From positions 1-64,000 of the forward strand of contig CAVTGV010000004.1 in assembly GCA_963734365.1 (NCBI GenBank): 64,000 nt of DNA, in the 5' to 3' direction. This document shows, in pieces, positions 1-7,393 of this stretch. Position 1 is the stretch's first letter. Each line of letters opens with the position of its first letter. The notes beneath the pieces are model-generated. The model had not been told where the DNA came from, searched no databases, and saw only the letters and a list, made by a program, of their open reading frames with translations. The stretch comes from JACVRW01 sp963734365 (GTDB taxonomy: Bacteria > Actinomycetota > Thermoleophilia > Solirubrobacterales > Thermoleophilaceae). The position numbers and the translations under genes were made by a program.

Positions 1-114
1 CGGGTACCCCAGCGCGGGGCCGATCAGGTCGGCTAGCGCGAGTGCGTCGATAGAGCGCTCGGAGCCGTCGACGCCGACGATGATTGGGCCGCGGTCGCGA
101 CGGTCCTTGATCAT
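1..114 (-). CDS. Universal stress protein, N-terminal fragment (runs off window)
   Basis: Reading leftwards from the ATG at 112-114 gives an uninterrupted 38-codon frame that leaves the window. It contains the hallmark first strand of a UspA domain, PIIVGVDGSERS, followed by an alanine/leucine-rich helix. In this family the first strand and its VGxDGS loop form part of the nucleotide-binding pocket. The gene faces away from the USP gene at 485, so the two USPs are divergent around a roughly 170 bp intergenic stretch. The C-terminal half, including the ATP-binding glycine motif, is not visible, so nucleotide binding cannot be judged. Confidence 0.8.
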   Translation of the reverse strand, partial: MIKDRRDRGPIIVGVDGSERSIDALALADLIGPALGYP

Positions 115-170
115 CGGAGTTCAAGTTTCGATGCGCATGCACCAGCACGCAAGCGCCGCATAGGGATCGG

Positions 171-184
171 GGGCCTCGAGGCCC
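171..184. promoter_or_regulatory. 14-bp perfect palindrome between divergent stress genes
   Basis: Positions 171-184 read GGGCCTCGAGGCCC, identical on both strands. It sits in the intergenic stretch between the left-facing USP (start 114) and the small frameshifted gene starting at 289. A site of this symmetry between divergent stress genes could be an operator. In very GC-rich DNA a chance palindrome is also possible. Confidence 0.25.
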
Positions 185-288
185 TGCATGGCTCTTACCG
201 CCTGAATGGTCACTACGCAGTATGGGCGCCGCCCTCCAGGTCAGCGACGATTGAGACGCACAATCGCAAGCACAGGAGGCGACGCCCC

Positions 289-488
289 ATGCATACCGAT
301 TCTTTGATTCACCTGAGCAGAGCGATCGACGCGGCGAGTGAGCCGTTGCCGCCCCGTTTCTGCTCCTGCTCGTCGCTGCCCTCGTCATCGTGACCGCGCT
401 GGAGATCCGCGACCATGTGCGCCGACGTCGGCTACGGTCCGGCAAGAAGATAAGACCGACTCGGTACTGGGAGGCACTTGGCCGGTGA
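289..488 (+). pseudogene. Small membrane protein, apparently frameshifted
   Basis: A strong ribosome binding site (AGGAGG at 274-279) precedes the ATG at 289 by 9 bases. The first frame gives MHTDSLIHLSRAIDAASE and then hits a stop at 391-393. From about 354, another frame gives a convincing small membrane protein: one hydrophobic helix (PFLLLLVAALVIVTALEI) followed by a basic tail ending RPTRYWEALGR, stop 486-488. One missing base in the C-run near 352-355 would join the two into a protein of about 66 residues. Its stop overlaps the GTG start (485) of the downstream USP, the usual sign of translational coupling. It is either an assembly error or a recent frameshift; I do not recognise the family. 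Confidence 0.45.
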
Positions 489-1357
489 CCGCCGCCCCAC
501 ATGAGAGCGACCGGCCTACTGTGCTTGTGGGCTACGACGGCTCCTCGGACGCGGCGAACGCGGTCACGATCGGCGCGCGGCTGCTACCCCGTTCCGCCGC
601 ACGTGTGGTCCACGTGTGGGCGCCGCCATTCGCGAGTGCGGACCTACGTCGCCGGCTGCTGCGAACCGCGGCCAGTCTGGACCAACTCGCCGCGCTGCTC
701 GAGCGCGAAGGTGCGGCCGAGGCGGAGCGGATTGCGGCGGACGGCGTAGCGCTTGCCCATGCAGCGGGCTGGCAAGCGGAACCGCTTGTCCATCGCGGCT
801 ACAGCGACGATGGGTTCGAGCTGGCCCGGCTGGCCGAGGAGCTCCGACCGGCAGCTGTCGTGGTTGGCTCGCGCGGGTTGAGCGGCGCGCGGGCGGTGCT
901 CGGCAGCGTCTCGGACATGGTTGCGCACTACAGCCCGGCGCCCGTACTGATCGTGCCACACCCTCTCCTCGCCGAGGAACGCCAAGCCGCCGCAGCCGGT
1001 CCCGTCGTGGTCGGCTACGACGAGTCGGACGGCGCTCGCCGCGCGCTCGCCGCCGCGACGCCCCTGTTTCCGGGGCGCGAGCTGATCGCCGTAACAGTCC
1101 CCGACGGAGACGTCACCGGCGAGAGCGCCGACACCGCCGCGGTCGAGGCGGTGGTGCTGGACGTTGGACGCCCGGTCCGGGGCCCGGGGGCGGTCGCCGA
1201 TGCGCTCGCCCGATTCGCCGCGGAGCGTAAAGCCGCACTCATCGTCGTTGGCTCCCGGGGACGGTCGCCGTGGCGCGAGATCGTGCTCGGAAGCGTTGCG
1301 GTAGCCGTGTTGCGCCACGCCGACCGCCCCGTCCTCGCCGTGTCCGCGCACACGTAA
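485..1357 (+). CDS. Tandem universal stress protein (two UspA domains)
   Basis: The protein has 290 residues. I start it at the GTG at 485, because GGGAGG lies 10 bases upstream and the first UspA strand (PTVLVGYDGSSDA) begins 11 residues later; the longer frame from 338 only adds unrelated sequence. Domain 1 runs to about residue 160 and ends with AAVVVGSRGLSG and a GSVS turn. Domain 2 (PVVVGYDESDG to the end) carries GSRGRSPWREIVLGSV, the canonical G-x2-G-x9-G-S nucleotide-binding motif. Tandem USPs of this form are ATP-binding stress and dormancy proteins in actinobacteria. It overlaps the stop of the small membrane-protein frame upstream, suggesting co-translation. Confidence 0.9.
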   Translation: MTAAPHESDRPTVLVGYDGSSDAANAVTIGARLLPRSAARVVHVWAPPFASADLRRRLLRTAASLDQLAALLEREGAAEAERIAADGVALAHAAGWQAEPLVHRGYSDDGFELARLAEELRPAAVVVGSRGLSGARAVLGSVSDMVAHYSPAPVLIVPHPLLAEERQAAAAGPVVVGYDESDGARRALAAATPLFPGRELIAVTVPDGDVTGESADTAAVEAVVLDVGRPVRGPGAVADALARFAAERKAALIVVGSRGRSPWREIVLGSVAVAVLRHADRPVLAVSAHT

Positions 1358-1509
1358 CTCCGGCCAAGGGCCCAAGCCGGGCTGACATCCCTCCTACGCG
1401 GTGACATCCATCGTGTCCGCCCGCCGGGGCCGGAGCTCGCCCCGAGTGCACGATCGGTGGTGAAGGAATGCGTGTCTGGCCCAATTCCCCGTTGGCTGGT
1501 CGGGCCGCC

Positions 1510-2010
1510 ATGCTCGAACCGATGACCGCATCAGCGCACCCAGTACCTCGAACCCGAAGACCGCTCCGACAACGGCGTTCGGGCGCCACGCTGCACGGCC
1601 GGCGCCCGGCGAGGCCGGATACTGCCCCGATAGTCGTCGCTGTGGACGACTCGTCGCCCTCCGCAGCTGCCATCCGGGATGCCGTTCGTGTCGCGCGGGC
1701 GCTGAGGCCCCCGGTCATCTTCGTCTACGTCCGCCGCGACCCGTCGTCGACGCTGGGACAGCCGTACTACCAGCATCGGCTCGATGCCGCCATTGCCACG
1801 GGCCGGAGCGTTCTGAGAGGGTCTCGAGGTGGCCGCTCAGGGGGGCGTGCCCGTACCGGAGAGGTATTAGAGGGAAGATCCCGCGCGACGCGTGCTCGAG
1901 TTCGCTCGTCTGCGCGACGCCCGCCTGGTCGTGCTCGGCTCTCGGCGTCGGCGGCTCGGGAGCGTGTCGCGCCGCGTCATCCGCTCTGCGGAGAACGCGA
2001 GTCCCGATGG
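1510..2010 (+). pseudogene. Universal stress protein with several frameshifts
   Basis: The first part, in the frame of the ATG at 1510, reads APIVVAVDDSSPSAAAIRDA and FVYVRRDPSS up to about 1825, a normal UspA N-terminal half. The frame then breaks. The expected middle (EVAAQGG, then GEVLEG) and C-terminal half (VLEFARLRDARLVVLGSRRR, RRVIRSAEN) are readable only by changing frame near 1825, 1856 and 1875; the last looks like one extra A in GGGAAG. The C-terminal half ends near 2010. Three indels in 60 bp suggest real decay more than a single sequencing error. An open frame running on from this region into the next gene is not a real fusion. Confidence 0.6.
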
Positions 2011-2121
2011 GTGGAGTCCCGATGGGTGCCTTGCAGGGACAGAATCGGTGTTCGGTCCCACAGGCCCGACGGCGCTCTGGGCGGACGATGTCGGCACACC
2101 CGCTATTCGAAGGAGGCGGAC

Positions 2122-2685
2122 ATGGCAGGCGGCATCTGCGCACTCGGAGATCACCCGACGAGCAGTCGCGTCCGGCGCCGACTTGTCGAGCGCGGCAGGA
2201 GCCTTGAAGACCCGTATATCGAACGTGGCGGCCCCAAGGGTCCGGTCTTGTTCGCTCACGACGGGTTCGAGGATGCCAAGGCTGCAATCAAGGAGACAGG
2301 CCGGCAATTCGCCAGCGGTACACGCGCGATTGTCCTGACCGTCTGGGTGCCCTTCGCTGCGATGCCGTACGCAAGCACGCCCACCGCCCCGCGCGGTTTG
2401 GACCAGACCATCGAGCGCGAGGCCTGGAGGGTCGCGGGCGAGGGCGCGCGCCTGGCCCGCTCGTGCGGGTTCGACGCCGAGGCGGTCGCCGAACGCGGCG
2501 ACTCGATCTGGAGACGAATCGTCCAGTCGGCGGAGGAACACGACGCGAGCACAGTCGTACTTGGCGCCCACGGTCGGACGGGCACGCAGCTGGTCGCAAG
2601 AGGAAGCGTCGCCGCGGCCGTGGCAGAGCACACCGCGAGACCCGTCCTGATCGTCCACGCGCCTCCTCGAAGCCGCGTTGCGTGA
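2122..2685 (+). CDS. Universal stress protein, single domain
   Basis: The protein has 187 residues. The ATG at 2122 is preceded by AGGAGG at 2111-2116 with 5-base spacing, so I use it although the same frame is open far upstream. About 35 basic, poorly conserved residues precede the UspA domain (GPVLFAHDGFEDAK). The C-terminal motif GAHGRTGTQLVARGSVAAAV is a complete G-x2-G-x9-G-S ATP-binding loop, followed by the final strand RPVLIVHAP. It probably acts as a cytoplasmic ATP-binding stress protein. It is the third of five USP genes or remnants in 4.5 kb. Confidence 0.88.
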   Translation: MAGGICALGDHPTSSRVRRRLVERGRSLEDPYIERGGPKGPVLFAHDGFEDAKAAIKETGRQFASGTRAIVLTVWVPFAAMPYASTPTAPRGLDQTIEREAWRVAGEGARLARSCGFDAEAVAERGDSIWRRIVQSAEEHDASTVVLGAHGRTGTQLVARGSVAAAVAEHTARPVLIVHAPPRSRVA

Positions 2686-2771
2686 GACCGCCGCCTACGC
2701 AGCCGACCTCGGAGGCCTGTGAGGACCAAACGACCATGCCGGGGAATTGCTGCGCATCCAGGCCGGCCGGG

Positions 2772-2847
2772 ATGCAGGGTGACACCCATTGCTGCTGGCC
2801 CTCGCGACGCCCAAGCTTGAGCCATGGTTCAACTGGCGATCCGATGC
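2772..2847 (+). repeat. Duplicated upstream element, copy A
   Basis: The block ATGCAGGGTGACACCCATTG (2772-2791), the bases after it, and the first eight codons of the gene at 2824 are repeated at 9933-10008. The spacing from GACACCC to the start codon is 43 bases in both copies. About 25 bases in between are not conserved. The conserved block could be a shared promoter/operator, or a gene-start block in both directions, since its complement begins ATGGGTGTCA. See the matching entry at 9933. Confidence 0.55.
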
Positions 2848-3144
2848 CACCCACGGGTACCGATCTCCTTCGACGAGCTCGAGGGCTGGCTGGAAATCGA
2901 GGTGAAAGACCTCCGCGCCCAGGCCCCCCACGCCACCGTGCGGCTATCGCGCCTCACCCAAGACCTTCCCAATGCTCACCTCGACATCGGCTGGCTGATC
3001 GAACTCGAACTCGATCCAGACGAACCGCTGCTCGCCGGCGACCGCCTCGCCCAAGCCCTCAGAGACATGCGCCTACTCGGCCTACAACCAACCCTGCTCG
3101 CGCCCTCCCCACCCGTCACCCACACCAACGGACAAGCAGCATGA
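2824..3144 (+). CDS. Conserved hypothetical protein coupled to sigma factor
   Basis: The protein has 106 residues beginning MVQLAIRCHPRVP. It looks like a small alpha/beta fold: an opening strand, an acidic helix (FDELEGWLEIEVKDL), a strand pair around ATVRLSRL and DIGWLIELEL, and a closing helix ALRDMRLLGLQP. There are no membrane segments and no family I can name. Its stop overlaps the start of the sigma-factor gene (ATGA at 3141-3144), so the two are almost certainly co-translated, and it may modulate that sigma factor. The N-terminus (QLAIRC) is shared with the winged-helix regulator at 9985, whose upstream region is also duplicated here. Confidence 0.7.
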   Translation: MVQLAIRCHPRVPISFDELEGWLEIEVKDLRAQAPHATVRLSRLTQDLPNAHLDIGWLIELELDPDEPLLAGDRLAQALRDMRLLGLQPTLLAPSPPVTHTNGQAA

Positions 3145-3803
3145 CCACGCCCTTGCTGGCCACGCGATCGGCTGGTCAAACGCTCGACATTGAGTCGGAT
3201 GCGTGGGTACGACAGCTGTCGGGCGCTGGACGCGAGCGCGACGACGCCATCCGGCGTCTGCACGCGCTGCTCCTGCGCGCGGCCCGCTTCGAAGTCGGCC
3301 GGCGACGGCCGCCGGTCGCCGTCGCCGGCTCAGACGGCCTCGATGATCTCGCCGTGCAAGCGGCAGACGACGCACTCGTCGCGATCCTGACGAAGCTCCA
3401 CACCTACCGCGGCGACAGCCGCTTCACCACCTGGGCCTACAAGTTCGCCCTGCTCGAAGCCGCCGTGAAGCTGCGCACGCGCCCATGGCACGGCCGCGAG
3501 CTCCCGCTGGAGGCTGACGGGTGGGCGGAGGTGCTTGACAACAGGGGAGCGTCGTCTCCCTCTGGTCAAGCGGAAGCCTCTGAGCTGATCCACGCCATAC
3601 GCGACGCGATCGCCGAGGTGCTGACGGCCCATCAACGTGCCGTGCTGGTCGCGATCACGCTCAATGACGTGCCGATCGATGTCCTAGCCGAGAGGCGAAA
3701 CACGACGCGGGGCGCCCTCTACAAGAGCCTGCACGACGCCAGACGCAAGCTGCGCACGCGGCTCGCGGAGGACGGACTCGCACTCGATCCCGGATCCCCT
3801 TGA
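3141..3803 (+). CDS. ECF-type RNA polymerase sigma factor
   Basis: The protein has 220 residues. Region 2 is visible from about residue 60 (LDDLAVQAADDALVAILTKL, then YRGDSRFTTWAYKFALLEAA), the classic core-binding and -10 melting helix of ECF sigmas. A linker leads to region 4 (LTAHQRAVLVAI, then VLAERRNTTRGALYKSLHDA), the -35-binding helix-turn-helix. No C-terminal extension is present. It starts inside the stop of the upstream gene (ATGA overlap), which may encode its partner or regulator. No typical zinc-finger anti-sigma gene is adjacent. Its targets are unknown, but the duplicated element at 2772 and 9933 is a candidate autoregulatory site. Confidence 0.82.
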   Translation: MTTPLLATRSAGQTLDIESDAWVRQLSGAGRERDDAIRRLHALLLRAARFEVGRRRPPVAVAGSDGLDDLAVQAADDALVAILTKLHTYRGDSRFTTWAYKFALLEAAVKLRTRPWHGRELPLEADGWAEVLDNRGASSPSGQAEASELIHAIRDAIAEVLTAHQRAVLVAITLNDVPIDVLAERRNTTRGALYKSLHDARRKLRTRLAEDGLALDPGSP

Positions 3804-3834
3804 GCAACCGGGTCCTCACAAGGAAGGCAAGACG

Positions 3835-4210
3835 ATGCTTGATTTCTACCTCACCGAAGAGCAACGCAACATTCGCGACTTGGCGCACGCCTTCGTCGAG
3901 CAGGAAATCCGACCGGTCGCCTGGGAATACGACCGGGATGCCACTTGGCCGCAGGAGATCATCGACAAGGCTTGGGAAGTTGGACTGATGAACTCCCAGT
4001 TCCCCGCGCGATATGGCGGGACCGGCGCCTCGTCCGTCGACGGTGTGCTCATCAGCGAGGAGCTCGCCTGGGGTTGCGCCGCGATCGCGACCACGCTTGG
4101 GACCAACGAGCTCGCCGCCGCGCCGGTGCTGCTCGGCGGCGCGGAGCAAATCAAGGCCAGGTATCTGGGAAGCTCACGGAGGAGCCCAAGCTCGCCGCCT
4201 TCGGCGAAAA
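3835..4210 (+). pseudogene. Acyl-CoA dehydrogenase, truncated N-terminal fragment
   Basis: The frame opens MLDFYLTEEQRNIRDLAHAF and continues through WEYDRDATWPQEIIDKAWEV, the standard N-terminal helical domain of acyl-CoA dehydrogenases, which oxidise acyl-CoA with FAD. The following family signature (LGKLTEEPKLAAF) is read only after a one-base frame change near 4172. After that the ACAD sequence stops, about 125 of the usual 380 residues in. The FAD-binding middle domain and the catalytic glutamate are missing. The remnant is joined directly to a USP fragment, so a deletion or recombination has fused two broken genes. It cannot be an active dehydrogenase. Confidence 0.7.
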
Positions 4211-4218
4211 CCGCAGGC

Positions 4219-4526
4219 ATGGTCAACTTCGTAGAACTCGACCGTGCGGGCGCCGAGAACGCCGGCGCATCGCGGACGAAGGTGTCCGCTTCGCGCACCA
4301 GGCCGGCCTCGAGGCCGAACGCATCGCCATCCAGGCCACCGGCCCGATCTGGAAGACGGTCATCGAAACCGCCGACCGTCACGACGCAGCCGCCATCGTC
4401 ATGGGCTCTCGTGGACTCACGGGCGTGCGCTCCATGCTGCTCGGAAGCGTCTCCAGCGCCGTTGTACACCACGCCGACCGGCCTACGTTGATCGTCCATC
4501 GCCCGCGCGATGCCGATGCGCACTAG
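4219..4526 (+). pseudogene. Universal stress protein, 5'-truncated and frameshifted
   Basis: Starting around MVNFVELDRAGAENA (from about 4219) and, after a frame change near 4262, continuing as RIADEGVRFAHQAGLEAERI to the stop at 4526, this is the C-terminal two thirds of a UspA domain. It keeps the full ATP-binding motif (GSRGLTGVRSMLLGSVSSAV) and the closing strand RPTLIVHRP. The N-terminal strand with the VGxDGS loop is absent, replaced by the acyl-CoA dehydrogenase fragment. The intact gene probably lay in a similar USP/ACAD arrangement before the deletion. No start codon with a ribosome binding site is seen for the remnant. Confidence 0.6.
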
Positions 4527-4981
4527 TCAGGGGCCCGAGCGTCCTCAACGATCGGGGTGACGGAAAACGTCGTCGGCGGGAAAGCCGGTGGAGGTCCCAG
4601 ACGCCTTTCGCACTGGGTCGACGCGGTGCTGTGCTCGCGGCGGCCGTACGGTCCTGACTGGACGCTGCCCGCGTCGATCTCAGGTCAGGAGGGTGTCCGG
4701 GCGGGGTGAGCGGTCGGCGAAGCCGTGGCACCAGCTCGTGTAGGGGGTTACTCGCGGACTTCGAGGGCGCGCCCGCTGTTCGATCGCGTCGACTGCGGTC
4801 TACGACAATCGCGGGTCGGGCCGACAGGCCGACCCCTAAAGAGCGGCAGTCCTCTCGACCCAGCCACACTCCGCTGGTGCTGCGCGGGGCGCTGTTCTTC
4901 CCGGTCGCAGGCGGCTCCAGGTACGTTTGCCTTCGGGACGTGCGCTGCGCGGTGTCGTGCCCGGATCTCGTGGGACGACTC
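4527..4981. other. Intergenic, no gene recognised
   Basis: About 455 bases between the broken USP and the convergent flavoprotein gene. Frames are open here on both strands, but none shows family motifs, a ribosome binding site or the expected G/C-rich third positions. I see no RNA gene. Confidence 0.5.
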
Positions 4982-6451
4982 TTAGCGCGGTGGTGAGTCA
5001 GAGAGATCGCCGACGGTGCTCTGCTTGTCCGGCGCCGCCGGCTCGAGGGCGGTGTCTATGGGGATCGCGTGCTCGTCTTGGCGCATGACGTCGCTGGCCT
5101 CGCCGGTCTGGCTGCTGAGGTAGGGCGCGAGGTAGCGCCCGGCGAGCTTGTTGGGCGGCCACCAAAGCGCTTCGCCCGAAATGATCGAGTCGTCGCCCGC
5201 CCCGCCGCTGATGTCCGCGCGCAGATAGCGGGCCGGTCCGCCGGTCAGGAGGACCCCGCGGAGGACCGGTCGGAACGGCTGAGGGTCGATGTCAGCTCCC
5301 ACCGAGGCGGCGATCGTCTCGGCCACGGCATCGGCCTGCTGAGCGGCGAGACCTCCTTGTTTTACCGGGAAGGTTGTTGCGTCACCCGCCGCGAAAATAT
5401 CGTCCAGGCCGGGCACCCGACCGTGAGCGTCGGTCTCGATGAATCCGTCGCGTCCAGAGGGGATACCCCGTAACGACGGGCCGACCAGCCGAGGTTCGGT
5501 GACGATTCGGTCAGCCCCCAGGGAGCGGTCGCCAGGGGAAATGGCTAGCCATCCGGGAGAACTCGGTACGCCGTAGCTTCTTGTGTGCAAAGTCACCCCG
5601 GATTCGGCCAGGAGCCGGCGGATCGCGACGCTCGCGGTATTACCGAAGATCCCGAGCGGCTCCTCCTCGGGGGTGATCAAGCTCAGCTCGACCCCTGAGC
5701 GGTTATGCGCGGCGCTGTCGGCCGCGGTCATCAATGCAAGGTCATACAGCGGCAGCGGCCAACTCACCCCACCCGGCTTGACGAACGCCACCTTGTCCAC
5801 TTTCCCCTCGCGAAGTTGGTGGAGCAGCAACCGGAAGTTGGGTCCATCCCGACCGCCGTGATAGGTGAGCACCTGCTTCGAGTGCCACTCGCGCGTGGGG
5901 CGGGCGCCGAGGGCCAGCACGAGCATGTCGTAGGGGAGCTCGTCGCCATCCTTGCTGACGGCGCGGTGCTTGCGGTGCTCGACGCGGTCGAGAGCTCCAT
6001 GGTGCCATCGAGCGCCCAGCTCGACCGCGGCGTGCTCCAGCCTGAGGCCGCGCCCGCGCTGGACCTCGAACGGCTGTTCGACCGACATCGACAGGTTGAC
6101 GAACTTCAGCTCGGGGGCGAGGATCGTGATGTCGACGCGATCACCGGCGAGCGAACTCAACGCCAGGAGCGTTTCTAGCCCGGCGACCCCTCCCCCGGCG
6201 ATCAGCACGCGCGGTCGCTCGAGGTTCTGAGACGAGGGAGACGAGGTAACGGCGGAGTCCGGCGTGGAACTGCGTTCTCCGGCTGCTCGCCCGGCGGTCT
6301 GCCAGGGTTCTGGCGACGCCCCACCAGCGGCGTCGTCCCCGGCCGCCAGCGCCTGTGCGACCAGTTCTTCCGTGGCGACGCTCCCGCCTTCGTTGGTCCA
6401 CCGCTCGACGGCGACCCGGTCCTGCGCTCGCAGTCCTCTTGCTGGCTTCAT
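4982..6451 (-). CDS. FAD-dependent pyridine nucleotide-disulphide-type oxidoreductase (SQR/NDH-2-like)
   Basis: The protein has 489 residues. The first 80 or so (starting MKPARGLRAQDRVAVERW) form a polar extension without a clear family. The FAD domain starts at VLIAGGGVAGLETLLAL with the GxGxxG dinucleotide fold. Further marks are the LVLALGARP strand that contacts FAD and, near residue 345, DIFAAGDATTFPVKQGGLAA, the C-terminal FAD-binding signature shared by NDH-2 and sulphide:quinone reductases. I see no convincing paired cysteines for sulphide chemistry, so a type II NADH dehydrogenase or related quinone reductase is more likely. No transmembrane helix is evident; these enzymes usually bind the membrane peripherally. 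It heads a leftward gene facing the USP zone. Confidence 0.8.
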   Translation of the reverse strand: MKPARGLRAQDRVAVERWTNEGGSVATEELVAQALAAGDDAAGGASPEPWQTAGRAAGERSSTPDSAVTSSPSSQNLERPRVLIAGGGVAGLETLLALSSLAGDRVDITILAPELKFVNLSMSVEQPFEVQRGRGLRLEHAAVELGARWHHGALDRVEHRKHRAVSKDGDELPYDMLVLALGARPTREWHSKQVLTYHGGRDGPNFRLLLHQLREGKVDKVAFVKPGGVSWPLPLYDLALMTAADSAAHNRSGVELSLITPEEEPLGIFGNTASVAIRRLLAESGVTLHTRSYGVPSSPGWLAISPGDRSLGADRIVTEPRLVGPSLRGIPSGRDGFIETDAHGRVPGLDDIFAAGDATTFPVKQGGLAAQQADAVAETIAASVGADIDPQPFRPVLRGVLLTGGPARYLRADISGGAGDDSIISGEALWWPPNKLAGRYLAPYLSSQTGEASDVMRQDEHAIPIDTALEPAAPDKQSTVGDLSDSPPR

Positions 6452-6478
6452 CGTCTCAGGGGGATCGTCGCACTCGCC

Positions 6479-6844
6479 TCATCCTCGAGCTTTGGGCAGT
6501 CCGCGTCGCAGAACCTCCGCAAGCACGACGGCGTCGTTGTGGTGGGTGTCATGAGCGGAGTAGACGAGCGTGAGCGTGCCCTCGCGCGCGCGGCGGCGTA
6601 GGGCCGCGATCCCGCAGCGCTCGCCACGAAGCTCCTCGACATAGCGCCGGCGGAACTCCTCAAAGCGTCCAGGCTCGTGCCCGAACCACTGCCTGAGGTC
6701 CGTGCTCGGGGCCAGCTCCTTCTCCCAGCCGTCGAGCCTGGCCTGCTCGCGGGAAACCCCACGCGGCCACAGCCGGTCGATCAGCACGCGATAGCCGTCC
6801 GCTGGGGCGGCCGACTCGTACGCACGCTTCAGACGTATGTCCAT
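6479..6844 (-). CDS. DUF488 family protein (YeaO-like)
   Basis: The protein has 121 residues, the usual length for the short DUF488 (YeaO) type. The diagnostic motif is YRVLIDRLWPRGVSREQARL near residues 18-37, followed by WEKELAPSTDLRQWFGHEP and a C-terminal LTLVYSAHDTHHNDAVVLAE. The biochemical role of the family is not established. The start at 6844 is the natural family start (MDIRLKRAYES). It lies 27 bases upstream (in transcription sense) of the flavoprotein gene and may be co-transcribed with it. Confidence 0.85.
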   Translation of the reverse strand: MDIRLKRAYESAAPADGYRVLIDRLWPRGVSREQARLDGWEKELAPSTDLRQWFGHEPGRFEEFRRRYVEELRGERCGIAALRRRAREGTLTLVYSAHDTHHNDAVVLAEVLRRGLPKARG

Positions 6845-6910
6845 ACCTAGGTAGCGTCACACAGAGTGGATTGCTTACCGGTTGCGAGGGATCACGCCAA
6901 GCTCGGGCCT

Positions 6911-7393
6911 CTAGCCGCTGATTGACACGAAGCCGCCCACAATCGCGCCATAGGCGACGTGGGCGACCAGGGTGGCGATTGGGGTGCCGCGGCCGTAGTT
7001 TCGTAAAAGGAAGCCCGGCGGCTCGAGCACCGGGTTGCTGTCGGCGGCGCTCAGCGTGCTGCCCATGCGGGGGTGGACGGCGGGGAGGAGGATGTTCACG
7101 AGCGCGGTGGCAGAGACGATCCCGTGGAGGAGGCCGAGCAGCGCTCCGAGCAACCACCCGCTCGTGTCGATCGCGGTGAAGATCGCGTAGTAGATGAGCG
7201 CGAACATCTCCCCGGCCGCCAGGTGCAGCAGATATCCGACCGCCTTTGCGCGGGCGCGATCACCGGTCACGGCAGTGCCGAGCAGGAAGGGTAAATCGAC
7301 GCGGGTGAGTCCCAGTTCGTTCGCCGTCCGCAACGCGGTGGTCAGCACCAGCGTGCCGAGGAAGCCTCCGGCAAGAGCGCCCGAAACGCTCAT
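6911..7393 (-). CDS. Small integral membrane protein, unknown function
   Basis: The protein has 160 residues with about four hydrophobic segments: GALAGGFLGTLVLTTALRTA, GEMFALIYYAIFTAI, LGALLGLLHGIVSATALVNI and VAHVAYGAIVGGFVSI. The loop between segments 3 and 4 is polar (HPRMGSTLSAADSNPVLEPP). I do not recognise a named family. Its ATG overlaps the stop of the GH15 gene (7390-7393), so it is translated from the same message. The pairing with a sugar hydrolase may be incidental. Confidence 0.75.
   Translation of the reverse strand: MSVSGALAGGFLGTLVLTTALRTANELGLTRVDLPFLLGTAVTGDRARAKAVGYLLHLAAGEMFALIYYAIFTAIDTSGWLLGALLGLLHGIVSATALVNILLPAVHPRMGSTLSAADSNPVLEPPGFLLRNYGRGTPIATLVAHVAYGAIVGGFVSISG

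Noticed and set aside
1468..2685. 405-codon frame as one USP fusion
   Set aside because: The middle is non-homologous, produced by frameshifts in the first USP; the second USP has its own AGGAGG/ATG at 2111-2124.
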